64,000 bases of DNA, from the NCBI RefSeq assembly GCF_001039355.2, contig NW_019775433.1:75682-139681 (forward strand). The letters run 5' to 3'. Below the pieces are notes generated by a model. That model was given only the letters and a program-made list of their open reading frames with translations, had not been told where the DNA came from and did no database searches. The DNA comes from Lingula anatina. Its lineage: Eukaryota; Brachiopoda; Lingulata; Lingulida; Lingulidae. This document shows, in pieces, positions 1-12,470 of the stretch (position 1 is its first letter; every line of letters starts with the position of its first letter). The position numbers and the translations under genes were made by a program.

Positions 1-624
1 TCTTACTGCGCATGTTTGCAAATAAGTGCTGGTATCTATGAATGCTTGTTTATTACTTTAGCGATTGCACCAAATATTTTTGGAGATCACCACTCACTAC
101 AACAGGAGGAAACAAACTTATTTTGCCATCTTATGCTCCCCAAGAATGCTTGAATGTCTTTTGAGTTACATTTGCCGTCACACATTTTTTTGTTGGTAGT
201 TTGAGTTTTCCTGTGCGGCGCATGCGCGAGTGTTCAGAACAGGAAGTTAAACCTGAAATTTTCAACGTGGGATTCGGTTTCGCTTCGCGAGTGTGAACGC
301 AATACCGAATCAAATTCTTCACGAAAAATTCGAATTATAGAAATGCGGATTTTTGCAACTGTAGTGTGAATGGGGTAATTATAGTGTTTTCAAAGCCAGA
401 GTGTGTCATATGCAAAGTATACGAAAAAGCGACAGTTGTGGATGAACGCCAGATGGCGACTATCTGACACACAATAATGAGATAAGACAATAGAACCATA
501 ATGTAGATTGTTAAGAAACAATTTTATTTTGTCATTCGTTTCTTTTTGTATTTCTTTTTCACGATATTACAATCTAAATTCTCATAAATGATTTCCAATT
601 TCTAACTTTATGTAATTTTTCAAG
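1..624. other. Intron of gene 1 upstream of exon 6
   Basis: No exon found. Exon 5 of gene 1 should lie further left. Around 280-380 the phrases agtgtgaacgcaat and agtgtgaatgggg recur, suggesting a decayed repeat, but I cannot define its ends. Confidence 0.4.
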
Positions 625-1582
625 GTGTAGAGCGTCCTCTGGGGATGCAAAGTAACTTCATACCCAGTTCATCTCTCTCGGCTTCAACAACACACGGCGA
701 TTGCCCCATCAATTATGGACGACTGGGTAGTTCTAATGGGTGGTGTGGTGGCACCATGGACACAAACCAATGGTATCAAATAGACCTGGGAAAGACGATG
801 AATATTACCAAAGTTGCAACAACGGTATGACAGAAGCTTGAGAGTAAACAATCCTCTCATTCAGGTGCCATCACTGATGCGGTGTTTGGCGAACGGTGAA
901 GTTTCGCTAAAGGTTTCCTCTTTTTCGTCGTTGAGGAAAGGTGTCTTGGGCAATCAGTATATTTAAAAAATGGCCAACAGTCATTTTTCGTCTGTAGCCA
1001 AAGAACCAAGTATTTTAAATGCATAGTATATAAATGGTTTTTGACCGAAGCCTTTCAATGGACAAAAAATAAAGGAAATAAATACTGAACCAAGTCACCC
1101 AATCTTCAATTAGTAGACACATCAACCTGAAATAAGTCATTTGTCTCCCTTTCATGTTTTCCTCTCTCCCTTGTCATTATTCTTACTTTTTAAATTCGAA
1201 GAGTAATTTAATGAGGCACAATGTCTAGTAAAGCTTGCTTGTAAAATACCGTGTTGAAGAAATAGAGGACTGCATTGCGCCCATTGTCATTTATCAGCAG
1301 GTCTGATGATAAAAGAGTCTAGAGAAATGTGTAGATACTTCGGGACTTCATCTGTCCAGATCTTTATTCTGGCACGTGGTGTTCTTTTTCAGGGGCGTAA
1401 TGCAATAAGTCAGCATGTGAAGTCGTACAAGTTGCTGTTCTCAGGTGACGGTTCCAATTTTGAATGTTACACAAAGGCAGATGGCTCGTGCAAGGTAAAG
1501 ACTTACTTTATACAGAATGCTCCAATGGAGACTTAATACGGGGAAATTATCTTCTGGTAAAATGTTTGTATTTATAAATAGA

Positions 1583-1638
<56 letters not shown>

Positions 1639-4600
1639 GTGTGTCAGAATTATGTCCGAGCAGGTATTAGGAATCTTAAAAAGACGCCCCCCCCCCCGGA
1701 CATTTCCCAGGAGAACCCCCTACCCCTTTCTGGCCAACCCCCACAATGAAATAATGACATCGAGAACGGATGATGTGGCACTGAGAGAATTTTTTTAATT
1801 TAAATTCTTTTAAACAAAGTGCATCTCAAGGTAGATTTGTTGTTAAATCTCATTCACACAGTTATCCCTTTCAGAAACGGTCACTTTTAATTGTTTCACC
1901 ACTACCTCCTGGCATTAAATTAACCACTACATTCTAAACACGATTTCTCCTTATTATGGCGATTTTTTTTTTTTTTGGGGGGGGGGTAACTTATTACTGG
2001 CATATACCAAAGGACTTTGCTCATCAAATCTAGGAGTCATTTTAACTGTTAGCAGTACCAGGAAGCAGATAATACCAATTAGATAATACCAATAGTAGCA
2101 ACTGGGTTTATATTTATTTATCGTGAAGTTACCACTATGGTAATGGTTTAGAGTAGTTATTGCCCGTACACGCGCGGGAGTAAAAATTATATTTGGCACT
2201 GGTAATTATAAACCCAATTTTAATAATTATCATAATCAATAAATGAACTGTAGTAACATGTCTCTGGTTTTAGATATTCCAAGCCAACTGGGATAGCAGT
2301 ACCATCCGTAGTAACTATATAAAACCTGCCGCCGTGGGCCGATATATACGGTTCAATCCGCAAACATGGGGCGGCCACATGAGTGCTAGGTTTGAAGTAT
2401 ACGGATTTGAGCCAGGTAACTTGGAATTCTGTAAATACGCTTTTATGTAACTTTTACGTTCTAGATATAATGACCGTTTACATAACTTCCACTTAACAGG
2501 TACATAAGGCCCTTTTCACGTTTGTTACTTATTTCTGTCTTTCAATGAAAAAGGTTTACATTTCGTTATTCTACTCATTTCTTGGGTTCTTTTAATACAA
2601 AGAGAGGTATAGAAATATGGACTGATCCAGTTTTAGGGGCTTAAGTGTAGTTACGATACAGTCAATAGCTAGGGTATGTACGAGTAATATAGGGCGACGA
2701 AAGCTAAGATATGTATTTACTCCGATCCATCTGGAAAGATATAGAGAACTGAGCCGGTCGATGCGAAAAGAGAAAAGAGACCTTAAACTGGCAAAGTTAT
2801 CGGAAAGTTCCCCTCCAAATCGAATTTTCCTTGAAGAAAAGAGAAAATTTCCCCCTAATCACGCTCCATTATTCGACCTATCACTGCACTTGGATTCGAT
2901 GTTTTACACGTGTACCATTTCTAATTGAATAATTGTAGTTCTAAATAACTGGTCAGTCATTATGAACGACATGCATCCTTTAGATAAGCTACTTTCATTT
3001 GAGGGTTTCTGTAGTTTTGAAGGTCGGCACTGGGTAAGATACGCAGCTTTTCAAGATATGTCGTCTTCTTCATGTGCCATCACCGATTCGGTGTTTGTCG
3101 AACGATGATATTCTGCCAAAGGATTCTATTTCTCGCACATGACCAAAGGTGTCTTGTTGGTAATTCAAAATTGTCAAGAAAGGACTTTCGATGTCTGCCT
3201 CGGGCACTTTTGCCAGGTATTCTTCCGCCAAGTAAGATCTTCTAATCCCTCTTTTTGATGCAATGTCCCAAGAACTTCAGTTGTCTTTTTTTTTATCAAT
3301 CTGTTTAAGGACCTCTTCATTTGTAACATGCTCAATGTAGGAGATTCGGAGCATTCGCCTGTAGAACCACATTTCAGCTGCTTCAATGTTACGTTGAGCT
3401 TCTGCCGTCTAAGTCCAAGACTCACAGCCATACAGAAGAATAGACCAGGCGTAGGAGGCGGATCTTTATCTTTAAGGACAGCCCACGATCTTTGACGATT
3501 GGGCCGAGACGGGTGAATGCATTTTTCGCTTGGTCAATTTTTCTTTGGATTTCTGTCTTGCAACAGGCGTTGGATGTCACAGGTGCTCCGAGATAGTTGA
3601 ATGAGGACACCTGGTCGATGGGAGTGTTCCCATGAAGCAATCTGCAACGTGGTGTGGCCTCTGACTTTGAAACCACCATGTTTTTTTTTTACTGTTGACA
3701 TGTAGTCCAAGCTTTGTGCTGGAGGCATCAAAGAGATTTTGGAGATCCTCCTTCGATGTAGCTAAAAGAACTGTATCATCGGCATAGCGGAGATTGTTTA
3801 TCCTGACACCATTGACTGTGATTCCTAAAGGACGATCCTCCAAATCTCTCAAGATCATTTCAGAGTATAAGTTAAAATGTCTGGAGACATGACACACCCC
3901 TGACGCACTCCTCTTTTGATGGGAAACCAGTTGGTCATGCCTTCAGGAAGGCGGACTGCTGCAAACTTAACCCAGTAGACTGTTCTTATAACCCGCATGT
4001 CTTTGTCATCTATTTGAATTTTTGCAAGCATCTTGAAGAGCTCCTCATGTCGGATCTTGTCAAAGGCTTTTTGATAGTCGAATGAAGACCATGTAAAGGT
4101 CTTGTTGATGTTGTAAGGTTCTATCGCTGAGCATTCTGAAAACACATATGGCATCTCTGGTATATTCAAGATATGTAGTCATATAAAATATGACTTTGGG
4201 ATCTTTTAAACATGTAAAGTGATTTAACTCTTTATGCTCTGCTGTATTTTAATGTTAATGCTAATTCAAAAATAATCAAGTTTTTATTATTCAGGGTATA
4301 CAAATACCAGCCAGATAAATGAGGGTAGTTCCGTCTCTCTGTCCTGTCCTACTGGGACCTGGATAGACATTCTGGATGCGTTCTACGGACTGGAGAGTAT
4401 TGGTTGCAGGGCAGATCAGAGAGCTACTATAAAAGCCGTCAAGAACCTGTGTCAGCAGCGCACTAGCTGTACAGTCAGTTCAAGTAATGGAGTATTTGGT
4501 GATCCGTGCGGGGGGCAAGAAAAATACTTGTGGATAACTCACAAATGTGTATGTAAGTACATGTGTATGATGGAAAGGTTTGACATCCATCTTTATTTGC

Positions 4601-5615
4601 TTAATATCTTTTCAAGATATTGATATGTTATGAAAATATTCCCCTTTGAACTGTTAGACTCAAGGTCAGCAGCGGATTTAGAGGGGAAGGGTGTCAGGGG
4701 GTTCCTGACCCAACCCCCGGGGGCGGGGGGTTGGCTTTGCATCCGCGGACCCCGTCAAATAATCCCGGGTCCCGTAAAATATTATCCTATACGCCTCTTG
4801 CAACCTCCTAGGTAAGTCAATTCTTATGATGACTGCATTTTCCTTTTAACGAATGTTTTAATTTATGAAACCCGATTTTCAATATGTTTTAGAATTTTAG
4901 ATGATATATATAAGGAAAATGCAGTCATCATAAGAATTGACTTACATAGGATATATATATGTGTGTCATTACAAAATATATGAAACCTACGAGTTACGAT
5001 TTTCCAGCCATTTTGAGCTCCTGCTACGAATACTACAAGTATGGATTTCGGTACAGCGGGTACTTTGAAATCGACCCTGACGGAGCCAACTATGGTGTTG
5101 GGCCTTTCATGGTGGAGTGTGACATGACTACATCGCCCCCTGGGAAGACAATTATACACCACAGTAGAGATAATACCGAGTCCAGTCAGATCTCAGTAAG
5201 TATTTTGGTCCAACAGGAAGCATGATAAAACAAATAACACATGTAAATGTTTCACCCTTTCTATTTTCACTTGCTTTATTAAAAAAGCGACCCATTTCCA
5301 TGGTCAATATTTTTACGATCTGGACTATGACGCTTTCAAGACAAGATTCTCACCTACATGCAAATACCAGTAATCCTTTAGCCTTTGAGTACTGGGTCGA
5401 CCATGTTTCAAGTGATTTATTTTGCTATAGGGCTACGAAGCCTGTGGAAGCTGGAGCCAAGACCTGACTTATTACGGCATAGATGTTGCCAACCAAATGG
5501 CGCCGTTTGTAGACACAATGGCCACCTGCTCCCAGTATGCCAAGTTCCGTTGTAACGGAGCGTCCGGTCTGGGAGGTTCCTGCAACAAGGTTCAGGACAG
5601 AAGTAAGCACGCAGA

Positions 5616-5656
<41 letters not shown>

Positions 5657-5657
5657 T

Positions 5658-5696
<39 letters not shown>

Positions 5697-8600
5697 AAGG
5701 AGTGAGTGAGTGAGCGAGTGAGAGAGAAATAAAGAAAGGCCATGGGGTGAAGGAAAGACGAATGGACGAAGGCTACAAACATTCGCAAATAGATTTATTT
5801 TGAGTACAAAGTAGAATTTGTACAGCTTACTGCTTTTTTACAATGGCAGCATCTCAGCATGTCCCTTTCTCACTGTATGTTTTCATTCCTATAGGTGGCA
5901 CGGCAATTGCTTATTGGGCCGGCGGTAACAGCGTCAATAAATGTGCATGTGGAATTGCTGGAACCTGTGTTGGTAAGTTCATCACTCCTTGTTGTCTCGT
6001 TTTTATTTCTTGGAATCACCTCTTTCACGCAGAATCCTGGGTTTGTTTTCCTAACAACCCGGCAAACACAGAAAGTTTTAAAACGTTACTTAACTTGACC
6101 ATAACGTTTTTGGTAATGTAAACGTTATGGTAACGCTATAATAACGTTATGTGTTTGCTGGGAAGCGATGTGAAAGGGTATTCCTATATAAAATATGGAT
6201 ATTTTCTTGTATTGTTTAACACTTTTAAATGTTAATGACTTTTTTAGCGAAAAAATATGCAGGGAATTTAATATAAAGAAAGTAAGGGCTATACATATGT
6301 ACATCGTTAAATATTTCAGTTTTGCACGGCATTTGCCTTGGGCTTATGTATAAATCTGTATATGCAAATCTGTATATGTATATGCAAAATAAACATCGAG
6401 AAAGTGGTTACATATATGAGCGGCCCTCTTGTATTATAATGTTTATTAAACCGACTTTCGCAATATAGAGTTAAGAATAAAACTAAAATCTAAATATTTT
6501 GCATATTCTGCTTTTGGTTTTGGAAATAATGTATCAGCATTATGATCGCCGCTTTTTCTTGAATCCATGAGTTACAGTATATACATACTCAGAACGTAAT
6601 CCAAACTATTTTTTCCGACAGATGGCAGAAGTGATTGCAACTGTAACAAAAACGACAACGTGTGGAGAATAGATGAGGGGTATTTTACTGACAAGTCCTT
6701 ACTACCTATAAAGAAATTCCTCTCTGGTGACACTGGAGACGCCGGAGAATCTGCCTATTACACTGTTGGTCCATTAGAGTGTGAACCAGGTAAGTCATGA
6801 CCAAATAGTTTAGCTATTAACTATTGTCTTTTAATATTTTTTCAACGGATTTTTAAAAAATATGGGATATACACTGTCTGCCTTTTCTCATTTCTTTAAC
6901 CCCCCAATTCTAACATTCTTATTGCTTTTTATAAAATCAACTATATTATAGGCTAAATGGACAAAGACAAAATTGTTTATGGTGAGCTTAGACAGGACAT
7001 CTAAAACAATGGAATTTTAAAATATGCAGATAAAATATGATAATGCTACGTTTAGTTTTCTTTCGTGAGGTATCACAATATTTCCACATTTGATTATACA
7101 GTATATTTTTGGTTTGTATCAGTATTATTTCTCATGAATACGACTAAGAGTTATTGCGAGCCACATGCACGGCTTGTTTCTGCTGCAATTAATGATTTCA
7201 AACCGTCCAATTGCTTCTTTTCTATACGGTATGTTCACATGTACCATTATAAGCTGAATGAAGTATGATTATTTTTATTTAGCCTTGCCGTCTTGCACGG
7301 AATGGAAACGGTTCAACAGCACTAGCGGCGTCTATTGGGTTGACCCAGATGGCGGTGGAGGTGTAGCTGCTTTCGAGGTGTACTGTGATATGTCAACTAC
7401 ACCACCCACTGTGACTTTCCACCATGATTATGAAGACAGGACGCATGTCAATGGCTTTGATGGTGCTTATTCTTACTCGAAATCGTTGGCGTACAAACGT
7501 GAGTAATTAACGCAGTCTAGTTGTGTGTACCACAAGTCAAATCTCATTTATACAAGTATTTTCGGTTTAAGGCATTTACACAAATGTCAGTGGATGATAG
7601 GGTTTTGTGTCATCCCCACTGCATCAGTCAGAAACGTTTCCACAAAGAAAATGCAACATCAAGCATGTAATACGTGGTATAGGCCTACATACAATGCACG
7701 AAAGGGAGAGAGTTTCATGAGCTTTTAATTCCTTTATAGACTACCATAGCATTGGTTGCTGGACAGATACTAGTACGAGAGCTATTGCCACTCTGGAAGG
7801 TGTGGACTCTAACCTGGATGGCGATTACACTACACGAACCAACCCAATCTACAAATGTTACCTAGCGGCCAAGTCTCGCGGCTACACATATTTTGCTCTC
7901 CAACATGGCGGCTGGTGCGCTTCTGCTGCTACTGCTGGTGACACCTATGATAAATACGGACCCTCAAGTGCCTGTAACAGCGACGGAGGAGGAGGGAGCT
8001 TTGCCAGCGAAGTGTACAAAATTTATGAAGGTTTGTACATATGTATGTGAGCAGTTATGTATATGAGAAAGTGGTCGAATTGATATTATGCATTGCGCGG
8101 GACATTCAAAACCGAAGTTTGTTCCTTCAGAACAATACATGGAATAGATAAAATATTCTTTTTATAATTTTGATTTCCTGTTTTAGATTTTGATCTAGGG
8201 GTACTTACCCTGTACATTTGCTTTTTTATCAACAGAATAATGGAAATCAAATGCTAAATTTCAGCAAGGTTCTAATATATTTCCTTACTTACAGCGAGTG
8301 TTGACCAAGTGGCGGCATACGTAGATTACGTTGGATCTGAATGCACACAGTACATAAAATACGAATGCTACCATTCGCTCATTAACGGCTACGGTGGCTG
8401 GTACGATCGACATGGACAGAGGGCGCCATTTTGGGGCGGAGGAGATCCAGACGGTACCTCTATCAACTGCGCATGCGCACAAGATGGATCCTGTTCAGTC
8501 TCTTCTAATAGTATGTTAAGTTATTTGCCCTATTTGTGAATATACGTATTCAACTTTTGATTGTTATTATACGAGGTCATAATAGGTTTTGAAAATTGGC

Positions 8601-9206
8601 ATACAAAGTCATATGAATTATCTGTTTATAGGCTTACAGTTAATCGTTTGAAATATTCTAATCTCTCTCACTCTTACACGCAAAAGGACGCAGTACAAAG
8701 GGGTGTTATATCATGGTTCTTCTATGCTTGGTATAATTCTTGAATATTTTTTACAAATAACGTATATTATTAAGGCTCTTAGAAAAAACATTTTGTAATC
8801 ATGCGTAGGAGGCAATAATTTTAAAACAATTTTAGCTACTACTAGTACTAGTAGGAGATGTTTAAAGACAAAGGGGGCGTCTGTTTAAGCAAGGATTTAT
8901 TTGAAACATCACTTAAAATGATGCGTCAAAATGTACACATTGGATTCAGAATGTCTATGATATACAGGTAAATGTCACGGTCTGTGAGTGTGTGTGTGTG
9001 TGTGTGTGAGGTGAAGTAATTCCAGAAACACCATATTATTTTTCTCTGCAGGATGCAACTGCGACCAAAATGACAACGTTTGGCGGTCAGACGAAGGATA
9101 CATTACGGAGTCAAGTTATCTGCCGATATCCATGATTAAATTTGGAGACACTGGAGGCGGAGAAGAAGGATACCATACTGTTGGGCCCCTCACGTGCCGC
9201 GGGTAA
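625..9206 (+). CDS. Gene 1: secreted mosaic lectin-like protein, 5'-partial (exons 6-17)
   Basis: First of four tandem paralogues; exons 1-5 lie left of the window. Coding exons: 625-824, 1393-1494, 2274-2415, 4295-4552, 5008-5195, 5431-5602, 5895-5972, 6622-6789, 7283-7498, 7740-8030, 8295-8510, 9052-9206 (stop TAA). They join in frame with AG/GT junctions and give 727 residues. Order: F5/8 type C domain (first three exons), SUEL lectin domain (4295-4552), a CNTNAP-type fibrinogen-like domain (5008-6789), then a second such domain (7283-9206) interrupted by a WSC-like module (7740-8030). Exon 5431-5602 is one codon longer than in genes 2 and 3. The donor after 8030 (gtttgt) is weak. The protein ends in the last cysteine-rich fibrinogen-like segment with no membrane anchor, so it is probably secreted. 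The intron 2416-4294 holds a LINE fragment. Domain identities are firm; ligand and function are unknown. Confidence 0.85.
862..958 (-). mobile_element. Short fragment of the same LINE 3' end
   Basis: This stretch aligns with 3072-3166 (shared blocks: tgccatcac, cggtgtttg, cgaacg, aaaggtgtcttg), the 3' terminal part of the LINE above. It lies in the next intron of gene 1 upstream and is a separate, older truncated insertion. Confidence 0.6.
1585..1637. repeat. (TA)n microsatellite
   Basis: Pure TA tract in the intron after gene 1 exon 7; other large TA tracts are at 10103-10142, 12410-12469, 17260-17326 and 25878-25943. Those at 12410 and 25878 occupy matching places in intron 1 of genes 2 and 3. 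Confidence 0.95.
3058..4190 (-). mobile_element. Degenerate LINE (non-LTR) reverse transcriptase fragment in gene 1 intron
   Basis: Read on the minus strand in several frames: DYQKAFDKIRHEELFKML, IKRGVRQGCVMSP, LRYADDTVLLATS (catalytic YADD), DQVSSFNYLGAPVTS, IDQAKNAFTRLG, then a C-terminal tail. Frame shifts near 3890, 3670 and 3420 show it is dead. The order is palm domain then thumb, as in LINE ORF2 proteins; the endonuclease half is missing, so it is 5' truncated, as LINEs often are. It sits antisense between exons 8 and 9 of gene 1 and has no counterpart in genes 2-4. Confidence 0.85.
4806..4951. repeat. Hairpin with 40-base arms in gene 1 intron 9
   Basis: Left arm 4806-4845 and right arm 4912-4951 are inverted repeats with one mismatch, separated by about 66 bases. 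It could be a small MITE or a recent fold-back event. The right arm ends about 55 bases before the exon at 5008. Confidence 0.8.
5619..5694. repeat. (GT)n then (GA)n compound microsatellite
   Basis: Begins 17 bases after the donor of gene 1 exon 11. A (GA)n tract stands at the same place in gene 2 (20701-20729) and gene 3 (about 33812-33830), so the repeat is ancestral to the three genes. Confidence 0.95.
6058..6162. mobile_element. Short self-complementary MITE in gene 1 intron 12
   Basis: The ends are cccggcaaacaca and tgtgtttgctggg, inverted repeats of each other. The interior is full of AACGTT-type palindromes (aaaacgtt, ataacgttat). About 105 bp. No counterpart in the other genes. Confidence 0.6.
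8989..9009. repeat. (GT)n microsatellite
   Basis: GT tract about 40 bases upstream of the last exon of gene 1. Confidence 0.9.
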
Positions 9207-9255
9207 ACGCCTTGCTGACCACTCGAGGTGATACTGTACATTTCGTTCTAAAAAG

Positions 9256-9261
9256 AATAAA
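9256..9261 (+). terminator. Candidate poly(A) signal of gene 1
   Basis: AATAAA, 50 bases after the stop codon. Position only; no cleavage data. Confidence 0.45.
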
Positions 9262-10100
9262 AAACATCAAGAAAGAGGAAAGACACATGGCGAAAGAGCG
9301 CGACAAACATAATAACTTGCTTTTTATGTGTGTTCTTGTTTTTCGGAATATCAATTTGGACATATAGTTCCCAAGAATAGACATTCCCTCAGATCTAGGA
9401 TTTCGTCGAAAAATTGACAGAATTTGAGGTGGATAATTATCAAAATGAACAAACCCTGTTTCATTCCAAACAATATCTTTTGTTGATTTCTTAAACGCTT
9501 TTCTGTGAACTTACAGATAAAGTGAATGACTGTAAAGAATTTTCCTGTTCAACAATATTTTTGACATAAAAAGATGATGTGAGGAGCGTATTCCAATTTG
9601 CCATGTTTAGCCCGACTTGGACAGAATGCGGTCAATTCAAACAAGGTAAATGCTGTAGTATGGTGAAAAAAATATCATGTATTTCATTTAATATATTCTT
9701 ATTTATCTCATCGTCTATTCTTAATTTTGGCCCAGTATTTAGAAAGGTCCTGTCAATTTTGCACTAAGGTTTGATGTTATTAAAAAAGGCTGACTTAAAT
9801 ATAACGTTTAACCTAACATGCATGAACGCGGGACGCTTCTTTACAATCTGATTCAGAATGCATGTAATGTACATGTAGGTATCTTTTTCATTTTTTAAAT
9901 ATTTTGGGTATGGGGAAAATGTATACGTCATATATCTTTAACTTATATGTTTATCTTGATTTAAATTAAGAACAATAATTCCTACAATGCTGTTTCCCTT
10001 TATACATATAGTATTACCACCGGGTCCAACGGCGCTGTCGCGGACAATTATGCTATTCTTTTCAATATGTATTAATTTTGTAGAGCAAACTTTTATTGTA

Positions 10101-10147
<47 letters not shown>

Positions 10148-10267
10148 TTATATTCTATTAAATTGGGTGACGTGGAGTTGTTTTGTATTATGTCTTGTTT
10201 TCAATAGCCAAACTCTTTTTTCAATTTGTAGTCATTTATAAACAATTCAATGCAATATATAGTTGCA

Positions 10268-10382
10268 CTCCCGATTAGACACTGAATAGATTCCTCGCGG
10301 GGATTACGCAACAAGCATAGAAGTGGTTCGGCCATACTTGATCCGCGGATCAGTTAGTTCGCTGTCCTGAATGCGCCCTTAG
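10268..10382 (-). mobile_element. Second, older copy of the gene 2 intron MITE family
   Basis: The reverse complement of this stretch aligns with 20326-20425, including ctattcagtgtcta, tatggccga and the CATTCAG terminal block. It lies in the intergenic space between genes 1 and 2 and is more diverged. Confidence 0.6.
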
Positions 10383-10460
10383 TCTATCACCGAGGTCGCG
10401 GTATTGAAGATAAAAAATTAAGTACTTCATAGCCATATGCTAGGTTTGAAGAGAGGTTTG

Positions 10461-10481
10461 GAGAGAGAGAGAGAGAGAGAG
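10461..10481. repeat. (GA)n microsatellite
   Basis: Short GA tract in the intergenic region between genes 1 and 2. Confidence 0.9.
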
Positions 10482-11427
10482 CTGATTATTTTATTTTATT
10501 TTAGTTTAAATTTTGCTTCTTAAAACCCGCGCGAATGAGCATTGTCAAACGTAGCCGTTGACTTCAAATTGTAGGGCGAATTTAATAATGAAGCAGAAAC
10601 ACGTGCGTAACAAATCGATTAAAAGGGGACCAGGGAGAGTAAACAGTATACAATACTTAACCGCTCATGGAAAATGTCATAGCAAACCGCAAACTGCAGT
10701 GCCGTTTACTTCCGTTCTTCAGTTAAAACAGGGATGTTGTCACACACACTGTAATTATGGGAGATCAATGTGTAAACAATACCTAATGAGATGATTGAAA
10801 TATCATCTACTTAATCGATTTCTACCATGCCTGATAACAATACGCGGTTGATAAGAAGCTGGGTGTTTCAATCACCCTTTAACAATTGGTTGCTAATCGA
10901 TTTAATCCATTTGTCAAGATAGTGGCTACACTTCCTGGCAAATTTTAATTTTGACAGAAAAAGATCTTTGGATAAACATCCCGCATGGAATATTCTTAAT
11001 CAATTTTATGACTTTGTGTCTGTTACGTGGACATACTAGCCTCTGCAAAAATAATATATTAGCGAGTTTGCGAAAGTGTGTTATTTCCATACTTAAACAC
11101 GGAATATGGTCAAAAATTACTTTATACACAATTACTGTGCATACGTAAGTTATAATACTGCTGGCAGAAAAGCGAGCAAATTTACTAAATTATAAACGTC
11201 GTCCAACATATTAATTATAATTGAAATCGATTATCGAGGGATGCGGTCGGTGAATGTATTGATTCCTCTGTATTGTTCATTATACACTGAAGATCGGGAT
11301 GTATTACATAACAGGGTCCTTGCATGGTGAACAATGTACCATGCTTGACACATACGGAAAATATATGGTCGACCACTGCCACGGCATGCCAGTGAAAACT
11401 TCACTTGAAGAATAAAAACAGCGTAAA

Positions 11428-11764
11428 ATGGAAGCACTGACACAAAAGCACGGAATTGTCTTTTGTTTATGCTTTGTATTTCATCTCACTTGTGGAATTT
11501 CATACCACTGGGGATATTTTCAAAGCTCTAGCGGATCAAGACTTTCAAATGGAGTTTTCAGCGGCGCACAACCAACGACGTACAGCGTGCGCGACAAAGC
11601 GCATTGCACCGTCCTCTGTCTTCATCTCGGCTCAGCGACCTGTACATCTGTCAACTACCATAGCAGTAGTAAAACGTGTGAGATTAATGATAGAACAAAA
11701 TACGATGACGCTGGGACAGTACCTGTAGCGGATGAAGACTGGGAGCATCTGGACGCAGCCTTAG
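11428..11764 (+). CDS. Exon 1: signal peptide and PAN/apple domain (gene 2)
   Basis: Residues 1-112. A hydrophobic leader is followed by a PAN/apple-like region with the pattern C-x(3)-C-x(6)-C-x-S-x-NY-x(6)-CEIN, typical of PAN domains, which mediate protein-protein or protein-carbohydrate contacts. It ends in phase 1. The counterpart in gene 3 is 24921-25257 (nearly identical); in gene 4 it is 38825-39164 (clearly diverged but with the same cysteines). An (ATTT)n tract begins about 10 bases after the donor in gene 2 but is missing in gene 3. Confidence 0.8.
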
Positions 11765-11776
11765 GTAAGCTGCTAT

Positions 11777-11815
<39 letters not shown>

Positions 11816-12407
11816 TTGTATTTCACGTGCGACTTAAAGAATCTCTAACTTATAATTATAGGTACATTTTTTGAAAATCTATATTTTCATATCATGCAGA
11901 GCTACGTGTCTGCAGAGATACTTCTTTTTCTCAGCATGGGCATGGTGAAACACCTCAAATATAAATACTTGTTGTCGATATATCCGTCTAAAATGTTTAG
12001 TTAGACATGGGTCTAAATGTAACCAGACTTTTAGAGAGAAATACTATAATTAGAAATGGTGTAAAAATCGAATCTCAGTGAAGAGACAGGTCGGGCAAAT
12101 ACACGTGAGTAAGAAAAATGCTCTTTTCTCGATGAATTTGATTTAGAACCTGGATACATTTAACTAAAATGCTTCGGTGGAATTATCGGAGTTTTCACTA
12201 CTTTTGGAATATTTTCATCCGTGTATTTTACCAAAATGACCATCAGGATTATCGGTAATTGTCTCATGAAGTGAAATAAATCTCTCCCATACACTGGGCT
12301 ATTAACGTCCCCATGTTTCCTTAGAGTATAAAAACCGAAAATCTTATTTTAATATTTTGCAAGGACAGTCGCCTTTATACATATAAATATACACGGTATA
12401 ATTCCAC

Positions 12408-12470
<63 letters not shown>

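Larger units (their letters stand above)
9207..11427. other. Intergenic region between genes 1 and 2, including the gene 2 upstream region
   Basis: Contains the MITE copy at 10268, a (TA)n and a (GA)n tract. From 10869 to the ATG it is conserved with 24361-24920 upstream of gene 3. Especially similar blocks are 10930-11060 and 11215-11427, which probably hold the promoter and 5' UTR. I see no clear TATA box. Confidence 0.5.

Noticed and set aside
1517-1798. Open frame through the TA repeat after gene 1 exon 7
   Set aside because: Translates to a Tyr-Ile run of low complexity; it is intronic.
4630-4815. Open frame of 61 codons in gene 1 intron 9
   Set aside because: The sequence resembles repeat ends (gcggatttagagggg) and has no protein-like features.
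11456-11728. Overlapping frame in exon 1 of gene 2 (and 24916-25221 in gene 3)
   Set aside because: Shadow of the PAN exon; the real frame has the signal peptide and cysteine pattern and is spliced in frame with exon 2.
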